A DNA stretch of 43,664 nt, taken from Nocardia araoensis NBRC 100135 (GTDB lineage Bacteria > Actinomycetota > Actinomycetes > Mycobacteriales > Mycobacteriaceae). The position numbers and the translations under genes are program-made. The DNA lies in NCBI RefSeq assembly GCF_000308435.1, contig NZ_BAFR01000196.1, positions 1 to 43,664 on the forward strand, written 5' to 3'. Under the pieces are notes generated by a model, which worked only from the letters and a program-made list of their open reading frames with translations, did no database searches and had not been told where the DNA came from. The stretch's first letter is position 1. The number at the start of each line of letters is the position of its first letter. Of this stretch, positions 1-8,985 are shown piece after piece.

Positions 1-2
1 TG

Positions 3-616
3 CGCCGCTGGCCCGCCGCGCCGCGCGATCCCTGGGAGGTCCCGTCCGGCTGGCGGATCGGGGCCGACGCGCCGACGCCGATCCGGCTCGCGGGCGGCGA
101 GCGGGTGGAGCACGTCTACCTGTCCGGCACGCCGGGCGATGGCACGGTGCGGGTCGACGACGGCGAGAGTCGTTCGCTGACCGCGTCTTTCACCGCCTCC
201 GGCGATCGAGGCGCCGGCGTTCTCACGCTCACGCTGGACGGGCTGCGCCGCACCTACCGGGTCGCCGAGCACGACGGCCTGCTGTGGGTGGCCGGACCGT
301 CCGGCATCGCGACACTGCGCGAAGTGGCCGAGGTCAATGTGCGCGGCGGCGACGAGCACGTGGGTGACGCCGAGATCCGCTCGCCCATGCCGGGCTCGGT
401 GATCGCGGTGCCGGTCGCCGCGGGCGCCACCGTGGCGGCGGGCGATCCGGTGGTCATCGTGGAGGCGATGAAGATGGAGCACTCGCTCACCGCTCCGGTC
501 GCCGGAACCGTCGAACTACTGGTCGAACCCGGCGCCCAGGTGCGTTTGGACCAAGTGCTGGCGCGCGTCGTCGCGCAGGCCGCAACGAATCACACCGAAA
601 AAGAAGGAATCCCCGC

Positions 617-620
<4 letters not shown>
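3..620 (+). CDS. accA1: acyl-CoA carboxylase biotinylated alpha subunit, C-terminal part (5' end outside window)
   Basis: The frame is open from the left edge, so the biotin carboxylase domain lies outside the window. The visible part starts with the linker sequence PWEVPSGWR typical of actinobacterial AccA proteins and ends in a biotin-carrier domain with the motif EAMKMEH. The lysine codon at 471-473 is the biotin attachment site. In this family the enzyme carboxylates short acyl-CoAs together with an AccD subunit. The following genes match the M. tuberculosis accA1-fadE19-Rv2499c-Rv2498c order, so methylcrotonyl-CoA (leucine breakdown) is the likely substrate. That is an inference from context. 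The stop overlaps the next start (ATGA), so the two are probably translationally coupled. Confidence 0.9.
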
Positions 621-1773
<1,153 letters not shown>

Positions 1774-1777
<4 letters not shown>

Positions 1778-2259
1778 CCCGGCGGACGGTCGTGCAGCGC
1801 GGCCTGTGGTTCGAGGAGTTCGACACCGAGGTGGTCTACGAGCACCGCCCCGGCCGCACCATCACCGAGGCGGACAACGTCCTGTTCACCACGCTCACCA
1901 TGAACACCCAGGCGCTGCACCTGGACGCGGCGTTCAGCGATCGGCTGCCGCCGTTCAACCAGCGGCTGGTGAACTCGATGTTCACCCTTTCCACATTGAT
2001 CGGGCTCTCGGTGGCGCAGCTGACCCAGGGCACCATCGTGGCCAACCTCGGGTTCTCGGAGGTCGCGTTCCCCAAGCCGCTGTTCCACGGCGACACCATG
2101 TACGCCGAGACCGTGGTCACCGACAAGCGCGAGTCGAAGAGTCGTCCGGGCGAGGGCATCGTGACCTTCGCGCACACGGCGCGCAACCAGCACGGCGAGG
2201 TCGTGGCGACCGCGGTGCGCAAGACGCTGGTGCGCAAGGCGCCGGAGGGATCGGCGTGA
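1774..2259 (+). CDS. MaoC-fold enoyl-CoA hydratase (Rv2499c-like)
   Basis: This 161-residue hot-dog-fold protein begins at a GTG overlapping the previous stop. Its central segment TMNTQALHLD aligns with the MaoC/R-hydratase motif D-x-N-P-x-H, but Asn stands in for the Asp and Gln for the Asn, while the His is kept. The M. tuberculosis neighbour-equivalent Rv2499c is proposed to hydrate methylglutaconyl-CoA (leucine route) and itaconyl-CoA. Its place between an acyl-CoA dehydrogenase and a CitE-like lyase supports the same role here. The fold and position are clear. The exact substrate is an inference, and the changed acidic residue may mean a different proton-transfer arrangement. Confidence 0.85.
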
Positions 2260-2383
2260 GCGGTCGAGGCGGCGAGCGGGAGCGCGGCGCAACCACGCGG
2301 GACCGCGCCGGCGACGGGCACAGCACGAACGGCCGGGGCAGGAAGCGGCGGCAGAGCCGTGCGCGGGCTCGAAAGGACACGAT

Positions 2384-3196
2384 ATGAGCTGGCAGATGGC
2401 GGGCCCGGCCTGGTTGTTCTGCCCGGCCGATCGCCCGGAACGCTTCACGAAGGCGGCGGCCGCGGCCGATGTGGTGATCCTCGACCTCGAGGACGGGGTC
2501 GCCGCGCACGACAAGGCGGGGGCACGTAAGGCGCTGCTGGATACCCCGCTGGACCCGGACACCACGGTGGTGCGGGTCAACGCGGCGGGAACCGAGGATC
2601 ACGCGCTCGACCTGGCCGCGCTCGCCGAGACCGGCTACCGCAGGCTCATGCTGCCGAAATGCGAGTCGGCCGAACAGGTTACGGCGCTGACGGATCACGA
2701 GGTGATCGTGCTGATCGAGTCGCCGCTCGGCGCGCTCACGGTCGGCGCGGCCATGACGGCGCACAACGCGATCGGCGTCATGTGGGGCGCGGAGGACCTG
2801 GTCGCCGGGCTCGGCGGCACCGCGAGCAGGCACGCCGACGGCGGCTATCGCGACGTGGCCCGCCACGTGCGCTCCACCGCGCTGCTGGCCGCCAAGGCGT
2901 ACGGCAGGTTCGCGCTGGACTCGGTGTATCTGGACATCCGCGATCTGGACGGCCTGCGAGCAGAGGCCGAGGACGCGGTCGCGGTCGGATTCGACGCCAA
3001 GGTCGCGATCCACCCCAGCCAGGTGCCGGTGCTGCGCGCGGCCTACGCGCCGTCCGAGGCGGAGATCGACTGGGCCCGCCGAGTGCTGGCGGAAGCGCCG
3101 AACCACCGCGGCGTCTTCGCCTTCGAGGGCAGGATGGTCGATGGCCCCGTGTTCCGGCACGCCGAGCAGATCGTGCGGCGCGCCGACCGCGCCTGA
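2384..3196 (+). CDS. citE: CitE-like beta-hydroxyacyl-CoA lyase (HMG-CoA / citramalyl-CoA lyase type)
   Basis: This 270-residue TIM-barrel protein of the HpcH/HpaI-CitE family has LDLEDGV at residues 33-39, Arg64 in VVRVN, the Mg-ligand Glu112 in LIESPLG and Asp138 in GAEDL. It is short like M. tuberculosis Rv2498c, which has been characterised as a bifunctional lyase acting on HMG-CoA and citramalyl-CoA. It would release acetoacetate plus acetyl-CoA, or pyruvate plus acetyl-CoA. The ATG follows the MaoC gene by 124 nt. That gap can be read as a 43-codon Arg/Gly-rich frame from GTG 2256 that meets this start as ATGA, but it does not look like a real protein. The next gene, acetoacetyl-CoA synthetase, uses one of its expected products. 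Confidence 0.88.
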   Translation: MSWQMAGPAWLFCPADRPERFTKAAAAADVVILDLEDGVAAHDKAGARKALLDTPLDPDTTVVRVNAAGTEDHALDLAALAETGYRRLMLPKCESAEQVTALTDHEVIVLIESPLGALTVGAAMTAHNAIGVMWGAEDLVAGLGGTASRHADGGYRDVARHVRSTALLAAKAYGRFALDSVYLDIRDLDGLRAEAEDAVAVGFDAKVAIHPSQVPVLRAAYAPSEAEIDWARRVLAEAPNHRGVFAFEGRMVDGPVFRHAEQIVRRADRA

Positions 3197-3227
3197 ACGC
3201 CGAGTTTCCACAGTCAGGAGGACCGCG

Positions 3228-5177
3228 ATGCAACCACAATGGGTGCCGACCGATAAAGACATCGCCGAGGCGAGGATCACCGACTTCGTACGATTCGTCG
3301 CGGAACGCAACGGTGTGCACGCGGCCGATTACCACGCGCTGTGGCAGTGGTCGGTCGAGGACCTCGCCGGGTTCTGGCACGCGCTGTGGGACTATTTCGA
3401 GCTCGGCGACATCGCCGGCGAAGTCTTGGCGAGCGCGGAGATGCCGGGCGCGCAGTGGTTTCCCGGTACTCGGTTGAACTATGTGGACCAGGTGATCCGG
3501 CAGCTGCGCAGCGACCGGCCCGCGATCAAGGCGGTGAGCGAGGACGCGCCGATCCGCGAGGTGTCCTGGGCCGAACTGATCGACCACACCGCCGCTTTCG
3601 CGCGGACCCTGCGTTCGCTGGGCGTGCGGCCCGGCGATCGGGTGGCCGGGTATCTGCCGAACATCCCGGAAGCGGTGATCGCGTTCCTGGCCACCGCCAG
3701 CATCGGCGCGATCTGGAGCGGCTGCGGGCAGGACTACTCGCCGAAAGCCGCGCTGGACCGGCTCGGGCAGCTGGAACCCACCGTCCTGGTCACCGCCGAC
3801 GGCTACCGCTTCGGCGGCAAGGCGCACGACAAGCGCGACGACATCGCCGCGTTGCGTGCGGGCCTGGACTCGCTGAAGGGCACGATCGCGATCTCCCGGC
3901 TCGGGCTGGAGGTGCCGGACACGACCTCGTGGGACGAGGCGGTGACCACCACCGATGAACTGCCTCCGGTGATCACCACGGAGTCGGTGGACTTCGACCA
4001 TCCGCTGTGGATCGTGTTCTCCTCCGGCACCACGGGCCTGCCGAAGGGCATCGTGCACGGCCACGGCGGCGTGCTGCTCGAACACCTCAAAGCCGTTGCG
4101 CTGCAATCGGACATCGGCCCCGAGGACACCTTCTTCTGGTACACGAGCCCGAGCTGGATGATGTGGAACTTCCAGATCGCGGGCCTGCTGGCCGGGGCGA
4201 CCATCGTCACCTACGACGGCAGCCCGACCGCGCCTGCTCCCGACGCGCTGTGGCGGATCGCCGCCGAGGTGGGAGCCACTGTACTGGGCGCGAGCCCCGG
4301 CTACGTGCTGGCCTGCATCAAAGCGGGTTCGGTGCCGCGCACCGATCACGACCTGTCGGCACTGCGCACCGTAGGCATCACGGGATCCTCACTGCCCACC
4401 TCCTCGGCGCTGTGGTTGGGCGAGAACGTCGGCGAGCATGTCCAGGTCTCGTCGATCAGCGGCGGCACCGACGTGGTGTCGGCGTTCATCGGCGGTGCGC
4501 GCACCGTGCCCGTGTGGCCGGGCGAGCTGTCCGCGCCCTTCCTCGGCGTCGCGCTGGACGCCTACGATCCGGCGGGGCGACCGGTGCGCGGCGAAGTGGG
4601 CGAGCTCGTCGTCACCGCGCCGATGCCGTCCATGCCGGTCGCCTTCTGGCGCGACGAGGACGGAAAGCGTTATCACGACGCGTATTTCGACATGTTCCCC
4701 GGCGTGTGGCGGCACGGCGACTGGATCACCATCACCGATCACCACAGCGTGATCGTGCACGGGCGGTCGGACTCCACGCTCAACCGGCACGGCATCCGGA
4801 TGGGCAGCGCCGACATCTACCAATCCGTCGAACGGCTCCCGGAGATCGCCGAGGCGCTGGTGATCGGCGCCGAGCAGCCCGACGGCGGATACTGGATGCC
4901 GCTGTTCGTGACCCTCGCGCCCGGCGCGGAACTCACCGACGAACTGAAAGCGCGCATCAACAGCACCATCCGCACCGAGGTGTCACCCCGCCACGTGCCC
5001 GACGAGATCATCCTGGCCCCCGGCATCCCGCACACCCGCACCGGCAAGAAACTCGAGGTGCCGATCAAGAAGTTGTTCCAGGGCGCCGACCCGAGCCGCG
5101 TCGTCGAACGCAGCGCGGTGGACAACCCGGACCTGCTCGACTGGTACGGCGCCGTCCGGCCGGGCGGACGCGGCTGA
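3228..5177 (+). CDS. aacS: acetoacetyl-CoA synthetase
   Basis: This 649-residue ANL-superfamily ligase has the usual length for acetoacetate-CoA ligases. ATG 3228 was chosen over an upstream in-frame start at 3141 because an AGGAGG Shine-Dalgarno lies at 3216-3221 and the N-terminus then reads like the family. The phosphate loop SSGTTGLPKG starts at residue 265. The RHGIRMGSADIY hinge region is present, and the adenylation lysine is Lys607 in TGKKLEVPIKK. It should turn acetoacetate, ATP and CoA into acetoacetyl-CoA, returning the product of the HMG-CoA lyase step to central metabolism. The last ~20 codons (from about 5113) recur, diverged, at 5802-5863 beyond the vapBC pair. A hairpin spans the stop codon. 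Confidence 0.93.
   Translation: MQPQWVPTDKDIAEARITDFVRFVAERNGVHAADYHALWQWSVEDLAGFWHALWDYFELGDIAGEVLASAEMPGAQWFPGTRLNYVDQVIRQLRSDRPAIKAVSEDAPIREVSWAELIDHTAAFARTLRSLGVRPGDRVAGYLPNIPEAVIAFLATASIGAIWSGCGQDYSPKAALDRLGQLEPTVLVTADGYRFGGKAHDKRDDIAALRAGLDSLKGTIAISRLGLEVPDTTSWDEAVTTTDELPPVITTESVDFDHPLWIVFSSGTTGLPKGIVHGHGGVLLEHLKAVALQSDIGPEDTFFWYTSPSWMMWNFQIAGLLAGATIVTYDGSPTAPAPDALWRIAAEVGATVLGASPGYVLACIKAGSVPRTDHDLSALRTVGITGSSLPTSSALWLGENVGEHVQVSSISGGTDVVSAFIGGARTVPVWPGELSAPFLGVALDAYDPAGRPVRGEVGELVVTAPMPSMPVAFWRDEDGKRYHDAYFDMFPGVWRHGDWITITDHHSVIVHGRSDSTLNRHGIRMGSADIYQSVERLPEIAEALVIGAEQPDGGYWMPLFVTLAPGAELTDELKARINSTIRTEVSPRHVPDEIILAPGIPHTRTGKKLEVPIKKLFQGADPSRVVERSAVDNPDLLDWYGAVRPGGRG
5113..5174 (+). repeat. 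direct repeat, copy 1: 3' end of aacS
   Basis: These 62 nt encode the C-terminal SAVDNPDLLDWYGAVRPGG of acetoacetyl-CoA synthetase. By hand alignment they match 5802-5863 without gaps at 53 of 62 positions. The two copies flank the vapBC pair in the same orientation. Confidence 0.85.
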
Positions 5178-5224
5178 GGTGGTCCACGACTACGTGGTTC
5201 GCGGGTCGCGTACCACGACCACCT
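5177..5224. terminator. hairpin between convergent aacS and vapC
   Basis: An 8-bp perfect inverted repeat (AGGTGGTC at 5177-5184 and GACCACCT at 5217-5224) encloses a further short CCACG/CGTGG pairing. It overlaps both stop codons. There is no strong T-run on either strand, as is common in high-GC actinomycetes. It probably acts as a bidirectional terminator. Confidence 0.6.
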
Positions 5225-5657
5225 AATTGAGACTGCCCTGTGGCACTACCCAGACGTGAGGCTGTCTTGTCACCGCCGCGATGTGTTCGAAATCGGCGTC
5301 GTAGTGGACCAGTACGGCCCCGTGGAACTCGGCGACGGCGGCCGTGAGCAGGTCCACGATCCCCGCGGCTCGATGGTGACCCTTGCGCGCCATCAATTGC
5401 TGGACTTCGCGCGCACGGTCGGCGATCGTCTCGTTGATCGGCAGATTGACGTAGAGGGCGCGCCGCCGTTGTGCGATGTTCTGCACGTCGGCGAGATTGC
5501 GCCCCGAGTATCCGGCCTCCAGGTCCACCGTCACGCAGGTCGCGGCCGCACGGTCGGCGATCAGTCCGGCGATGACCGTGCGTACCGGCTCGTGCGCGAG
5601 TCTGGCACTCGCGGAGGTGTCCACGAGATGCATGCGAAGAGGAGAGGTCTCGGTCAA
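5223..5657 (-). CDS. vapC: VapC-family PIN-domain toxin
   Basis: This 144-residue PIN-domain protein is a predicted Mg-dependent RNase toxin. The acidic active-site set is complete: Asp13 in HLVDTSA, Glu47 in VDLEAGYSGRN, Asp102 in GIVDLLTAA and Asp120/Asp122 in HYDADFE. The TTG at 5657 overlaps the vapB stop (TTGA). An in-frame ATG at 5633 (Met9, directly before HLVDTSA) is a reasonable alternative start. It converges on aacS with only a hairpin between them. Because the neighbouring antitoxin looks damaged, either the toxin is poorly expressed, the shortened antitoxin still binds, or another VapB covers it. Function as a ribonuclease is known for the family; its RNA target cannot be read from sequence. 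Confidence 0.85.
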   Translation of the reverse strand: MTETSPLRMHLVDTSASARLAHEPVRTVIAGLIADRAAATCVTVDLEAGYSGRNLADVQNIAQRRRALYVNLPINETIADRAREVQQLMARKGHHRAAGIVDLLTAAVAEFHGAVLVHYDADFEHIAAVTRQPHVWVVPQGSLN

Positions 5658-5860
5658 CGACGAGCCTCGCGCATTATGCTCGCGTCACCGATGTCGGGGC
5701 CGACTCCGAACCCGTAAGGGTCGGTCAAGACCTGCTCGATCCGGCGCCGCCGTTCGGCGACGAACTCCAGCGCCGCGTTCACCGTGTGGGTTCGCACATC
5801 AGCGCGATGGACGACGCGGACCTGCTCGACTGGTACATGACCGTCCGGCCGGGCGGTCAC
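5654..5860 (-). CDS. vapB: VapB-type antitoxin, apparently 5'-truncated
   Basis: Residues from about 21 onward (DVRTHTVNAALEFVAERRRR, then DIGDASIMREARR) match the second half of a ribbon-helix-helix VapB antitoxin: the TVNAAL helix and the toxin-binding tail. The expected N-terminal beta strand and first helix, which contact DNA, are missing. Residues 1 to ~20 are instead antisense to the duplicated aacS tail at 5802-5863. Reading further upstream in this frame gives Pro/Arg-rich sequence and then a stop, with no RHH start. The stop overlaps the vapC start. The protein may still neutralise VapC through its C-terminus but should be impaired in operator binding. It may be a pseudogene. Confidence 0.6.
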   Translation of the reverse strand: MTARPDGHVPVEQVRVVHRADVRTHTVNAALEFVAERRRRIEQVLTDPYGFGVGPDIGDASIMREARR

Positions 5861-5863
5861 GGC
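5802..5863 (+). repeat. direct repeat, copy 2: relic of the aacS 3' end
   Basis: This diverged copy of the last codons of aacS would read SAMDDADLLDWYMTVRPGG on the + strand. At its right end GGCGCCGTCCGGCCGGGCGG (5861-5880) repeats a piece of copy 1 again, suggesting slippage. It lies beyond vapBC and covers the expected position of the vapB 5' end. Confidence 0.85.
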
Positions 5864-5968
5864 GCCGTCCGGCCGGGCGGGCGGGGGCCATCGGGCATGG
5901 ACGGAGGTCCTGGATTTCTCCTAGCGTGGAAGCGACAGCCGGTTCGATATTCGCGTGGAGGTGGCATC

Positions 5969-7315
5969 GTGGCCGCACAGGACGTCCGAGAACGCACCGA
6001 GCCCACGCGATTCCCGCCGGGGCCCGCGCTGCCGCCGCTGGTGCAGAGCGTGTTGTTCCAGCGTGACCGAGCCCGGTTCCTCACCGCGATGGCCCGCCGC
6101 TACGGTGACGTCTTCACCCTCCGGGTCCCGCCGTTCGCCGACCGCGTGGTCGTGTACTCCCGCCCGGAGCACATCAAAGAGATCTTCGCGGGCGACCCGC
6201 GCGACCTGCACGCGGGCGAGGGCAATCAGATCCTCGGAGCGATCATGGGCCCGCACTCGCTGCTGCTGACCGACGAGGCCGAGCACGCGCGGGCGCGCAG
6301 GTTGCTCATGCCCGCGTTCAACGGCGCCGCGCTGCGCGGCTACCGGGCGCTGATCACCGAGATCGCGGTGGCGGAGGCGGACCGTTGGGCGGCCGGAGCC
6401 ACGGTGCCCATGCTGGATCGGATGAACGCGCTCACCCTGGAGGTGATCACGCGGGTGGTCTTCGGGGTCACCGACGAGCGGACCAGGGCCGAGCTGAACC
6501 CGCGCCTGAATCGGATCGTCCACCTGAACCCGCTGGTCTTCCTCGGCTTCAAGAGCGATCGGTTGCGCCGGATCGGCCCGTGGAAGAGATTCGCCGAGAA
6601 CCTGGCGGCGGTGGACACCCTGCTCTATACGGAGATCGCCGAACGGCGGCGGGCGAGCGATCTGGCCGGGCGCACCGACGTGCTGTCGCGCCTGCTCCAG
6701 GTCGGCGCGGGCGACGGCGACGCGCCGCTCACCGATGCCGAACTCCGCGATCAGCTCATCACCTTGCTGCTGGCCGGGCACGAGACCACCGCATCGGCGC
6801 TGTCCTGGGCGCTCTACGAACTCGCCGCCGACCCCGAGATCCAGCGGCAGGCGGCGGAGGCCGCGCGCACCGGCGACGAGCGGTACCTGGACGCGGTGCT
6901 CCAGGAAGCCATGCGGTTGCACACCATCATCTCCGGCACGAACCGAAAACTGACCAGGGACATGACGATCGGCGGACAGCGGCTCCCGGCAGGCACCGTG
7001 GTCGCCACGTCGATAGTCCTCGCACACCGGCGTACCGAGGCCTATCCCGACGTCGCCGTCTTCCGCCCGGCCCGCTTCCTCGACCGCGAGGTCGCGCCGA
7101 ACACCTGGCTACCGTTCGGCGGAGGCGTGCGGCGCTGCATCGGGGCGGGGTTCTCGCTGCTCGAGGGCGCTACGGTGCTGCGCGAAATCCTGGTACGCCA
7201 CGCCCTTTCGCTCCCACCGGGCAGCAGGCCCGAGCGCGGCAAGATCCGCAACATCACCACAGTGCCGGGCGGGCGGGCACGGGTGGTAGTCGACCAGCGG
7301 TTGTCCAGTATGTGA
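5969..7315 (+). CDS. cytochrome P450 (resembling mycobacterial CYP135/CYP138)
   Basis: This 448-residue soluble P450 starts at GTG 5969, preceded by a GTGGAGGTGG ribosome-site-like stretch (5955-5964). The frame is open upstream to 5786, but that extension only translates the aacS-tail relic. The proline-rich entry RFPPGPALPP is at residues 14-23. The I-helix oxygen-activation motif AGHETT is at 269-274, the ExxR pair at Glu313/Arg316, and the heme loop FGGGVRRCIG begins at 383 with Cys390 as thiolate ligand. It needs external ferredoxin and reductase, not seen here. The overall style resembles mycobacterial CYP135/138 proteins, whose substrates are largely unknown. It precedes the double-TetR gene on the same strand, and is too far from the NRPS operon to assign as a tailoring enzyme with confidence. 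Confidence 0.92.
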   Translation: MAAQDVRERTEPTRFPPGPALPPLVQSVLFQRDRARFLTAMARRYGDVFTLRVPPFADRVVVYSRPEHIKEIFAGDPRDLHAGEGNQILGAIMGPHSLLLTDEAEHARARRLLMPAFNGAALRGYRALITEIAVAEADRWAAGATVPMLDRMNALTLEVITRVVFGVTDERTRAELNPRLNRIVHLNPLVFLGFKSDRLRRIGPWKRFAENLAAVDTLLYTEIAERRRASDLAGRTDVLSRLLQVGAGDGDAPLTDAELRDQLITLLLAGHETTASALSWALYELAADPEIQRQAAEAARTGDERYLDAVLQEAMRLHTIISGTNRKLTRDMTIGGQRLPAGTVVATSIVLAHRRTEAYPDVAVFRPARFLDREVAPNTWLPFGGGVRRCIGAGFSLLEGATVLREILVRHALSLPPGSRPERGKIRNITTVPGGRARVVVDQRLSSM

Positions 7316-7320
7316 ACAAC

Positions 7321-7370
7321 AATTCTCTTATATATCCGCTCTTGTACTGGTGATTTATTCGTGTAAGTTG
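7321..7370 (+). promoter_or_regulatory. AT-rich control region between the P450 and the first double-TetR gene
   Basis: The 279-nt gap 7316-7594 opens with an unusually AT-rich stretch. Within it, CTGGTGATTTATTCGTG (7347-7363) resembles TTGGTGAATATATAGTG (8864-8880) in front of the second double-TetR gene, and AATTCTC also occurs in both regions (7321, 8854). A shared promoter or operator is plausible, but this is pattern matching by eye. The rest of the gap (7371-7594) is GC-rich with no recognised feature. Confidence 0.35.
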
Positions 7371-7594
7371 GTCTATGTTCGACAGCCTGATTCGGCACGG
7401 CGCGCAAGGTGCCCCGCGCTTCGGCCGAATCCGGTTGTCGACTTCCGGACGCACCGGCGCGCACATCCCGCCTCGTCGCCCGCCGGCGCGCACCCGGAGA
7501 ACAGGTACAGCTCCCGGGGTCCGCTCATCCCCGGGAGCCGTATCCCGTGGCACGGCGGGACCAGCCATTCGGCCAGGTCGTTACGATGTTCGTC

Positions 7595-8836
7595 ATGAGT
7601 GTCGACAATCGCCGTACGGCGCGGAAGGCGAGCAGCGGCGACTCGGCACCTCGCGAGATCCGGCGCAGGCCGAAGAATCGCCGTGCCCAGATCGCCGCGG
7701 CGTCGGCCGCCGCGTTCGGCGCGCTCGGTTACCACGGCGTCAGCATGGACGACATCGCCTCCGGGCTCGGCATCAGCTCGGCGGCGCTGTACCGCCACTA
7801 TCCGAGCAAATACGCGCTGTTCCGGGAGGAACTGCTGCGCGTCGGCCAGGCGATGACCGAATCGGTCGAGCTGCCCGAGGAGGCGGCCGACTGGACCGCC
7901 GAACAGCGGCTGCGGCACGTGCTCGACGCGCTCATCGCGGTCACCATCGACAACCGCCCCACCGTCACGCTGGTGCGCTGGGAGGTCAGGTACCTCGAGC
8001 CCGACGATCAGACCACGCTCAACGAACAGCAGGCCACAGTGCTCGGCGCGCTGGGCACCCAGCTGGCCGCGCTGCGCCCGGAACTCGCCGAGGAAGACGT
8101 GCGCGTGCTGCGCGCCACGCTGCTCAGCACGATCACCAGCATCGCCGACCACCACGCCGCCCTCCCGGCGAAAGCCCTTGCCCGCCTGTTGCATTCGGCC
8201 TGCTGGTCGGTCGCGCACGCGAAGCTGCCCGCGACCAGGGCGGTCGAGCCGGTCGCGGTGGTGGAGATCCCGGACTCGTTCAAACACGAACTGCTGCTGC
8301 GCAAAGCGGTCGAGCTGTTCCACGAGCGCGGGTACCCCAACGTCAGCGTGGAGGACATCGCCACTGCCGCAGGCCTTTCCGCGGCCTCGGCGGTCTACCG
8401 GTTCTACCGGGGCAAGAGCGACATCCTGGCCGCCGCGTTCCGCCGCGCCGCCGAACGCGTTTCCGGCGCCGTCGGCCCAGCCGTGGCGGCGGCCACCGAT
8501 TCCGAGGACGCGCTCACCGCGTTGATCACGCAATACGTCGCCGGGTCGTTCGCCGAACGCGCCCTGACCTTCGTGTACTACACGGAATTCCAGCATGTTC
8601 CCGCCGAGGAACGCACGGTGCTGCGCAATATCCAGCGGCTCAGCGTCGAGGAGTGGGCCCGGTTGCTGCGCGAGGTGCGCCCGGAGCTCGCTCCGGCGGA
8701 AGCGCGCATCCTCGTTCACGCGGCCTTCGCGGTGGTCGTCGACCTCGGCCGCTCCTTCGGCAACGAACCGCTGGCCGCTCAGGACCGGGTGCGCCTGCTG
8801 ATGCAGCTGGTGCTGTTCGGACGGCCCGCGCGATAG
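7595..8836 (+). CDS. double-TetR transcriptional regulator, copy 1
   Basis: This protein of about 413 residues is twice the normal TetR length, with two HTH domains in one chain. The first (residues ~29-75) runs AQIAAASAAAFGALGYHG to SSAALYRHYPSKYALF. The second (~229-275) runs LLRKAVELFHERGYPNVS to SAVYRFYRGKSDIL. Each is followed by a ligand-domain-like helical half, so the chain looks like a covalent pseudo-dimer. ATG 7595 was chosen; ATG 7586 is an in-frame alternative. The gene lies 279 nt after the P450 and before a close paralogue. It likely represses itself, its paralogue or nearby genes; the ligand is unknown. Confidence 0.85.
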   Translation: MSVDNRRTARKASSGDSAPREIRRRPKNRRAQIAAASAAAFGALGYHGVSMDDIASGLGISSAALYRHYPSKYALFREELLRVGQAMTESVELPEEAADWTAEQRLRHVLDALIAVTIDNRPTVTLVRWEVRYLEPDDQTTLNEQQATVLGALGTQLAALRPELAEEDVRVLRATLLSTITSIADHHAALPAKALARLLHSACWSVAHAKLPATRAVEPVAVVEIPDSFKHELLLRKAVELFHERGYPNVSVEDIATAAGLSAASAVYRFYRGKSDILAAAFRRAAERVSGAVGPAVAAATDSEDALTALITQYVAGSFAERALTFVYYTEFQHVPAEERTVLRNIQRLSVEEWARLLREVRPELAPAEARILVHAAFAVVVDLGRSFGNEPLAAQDRVRLLMQLVLFGRPAR

Positions 8837-8853
8837 CCAGATAAGTTAGCCAA

Positions 8854-8880
8854 AATTCTCGACTTGGTGAATATATAGTG
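8854..8880 (+). promoter_or_regulatory. AT-rich control region upstream of the second double-TetR gene
   Basis: The gap 8837-8985 (149 nt) is strikingly AT-rich for this genome. It contains AATTCTC at 8854-8860 and TTGGTGAATATATAGTG at 8864-8880, related to the element before the first TetR gene. This would fit a promoter with a shared operator, since the two regulators have nearly identical recognition helices. No experimental or computed support is available. Confidence 0.35.
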
Positions 8881-8985
8881 CGACATGAAGGCGGGATCAC
8901 CGAATTTTTGTGACCTACCATTCATTTCTTCTCCACACCGGGTAGCGTCGATGTACCGAGCGTTGTGTTGGGCTACCATCGCGGC

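Noticed and set aside
2256..2387. 43-codon frame from GTG 2256 that links the MaoC and citE genes by overlapping both
   Set aside because: Its product is almost only Arg, Gly, Ser and Thr with no protein-like pattern. It is more likely a 124-nt spacer, although the overlaps on both sides are tidy.
5786..5968. N-terminal extension of the P450 from 5786
   Set aside because: The extension translates the duplicated aacS tail and a glycine/proline-rich spacer. GTG 5969 gives the normal P450 N-terminus and length.
5969..7315. P450 as a tailoring enzyme of the NRPS product
   Set aside because: It lies about 7 kb beyond the end of the NRPS operon with unrelated genes and terminators between, and is on the other strand. 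There is no positive evidence for the link.
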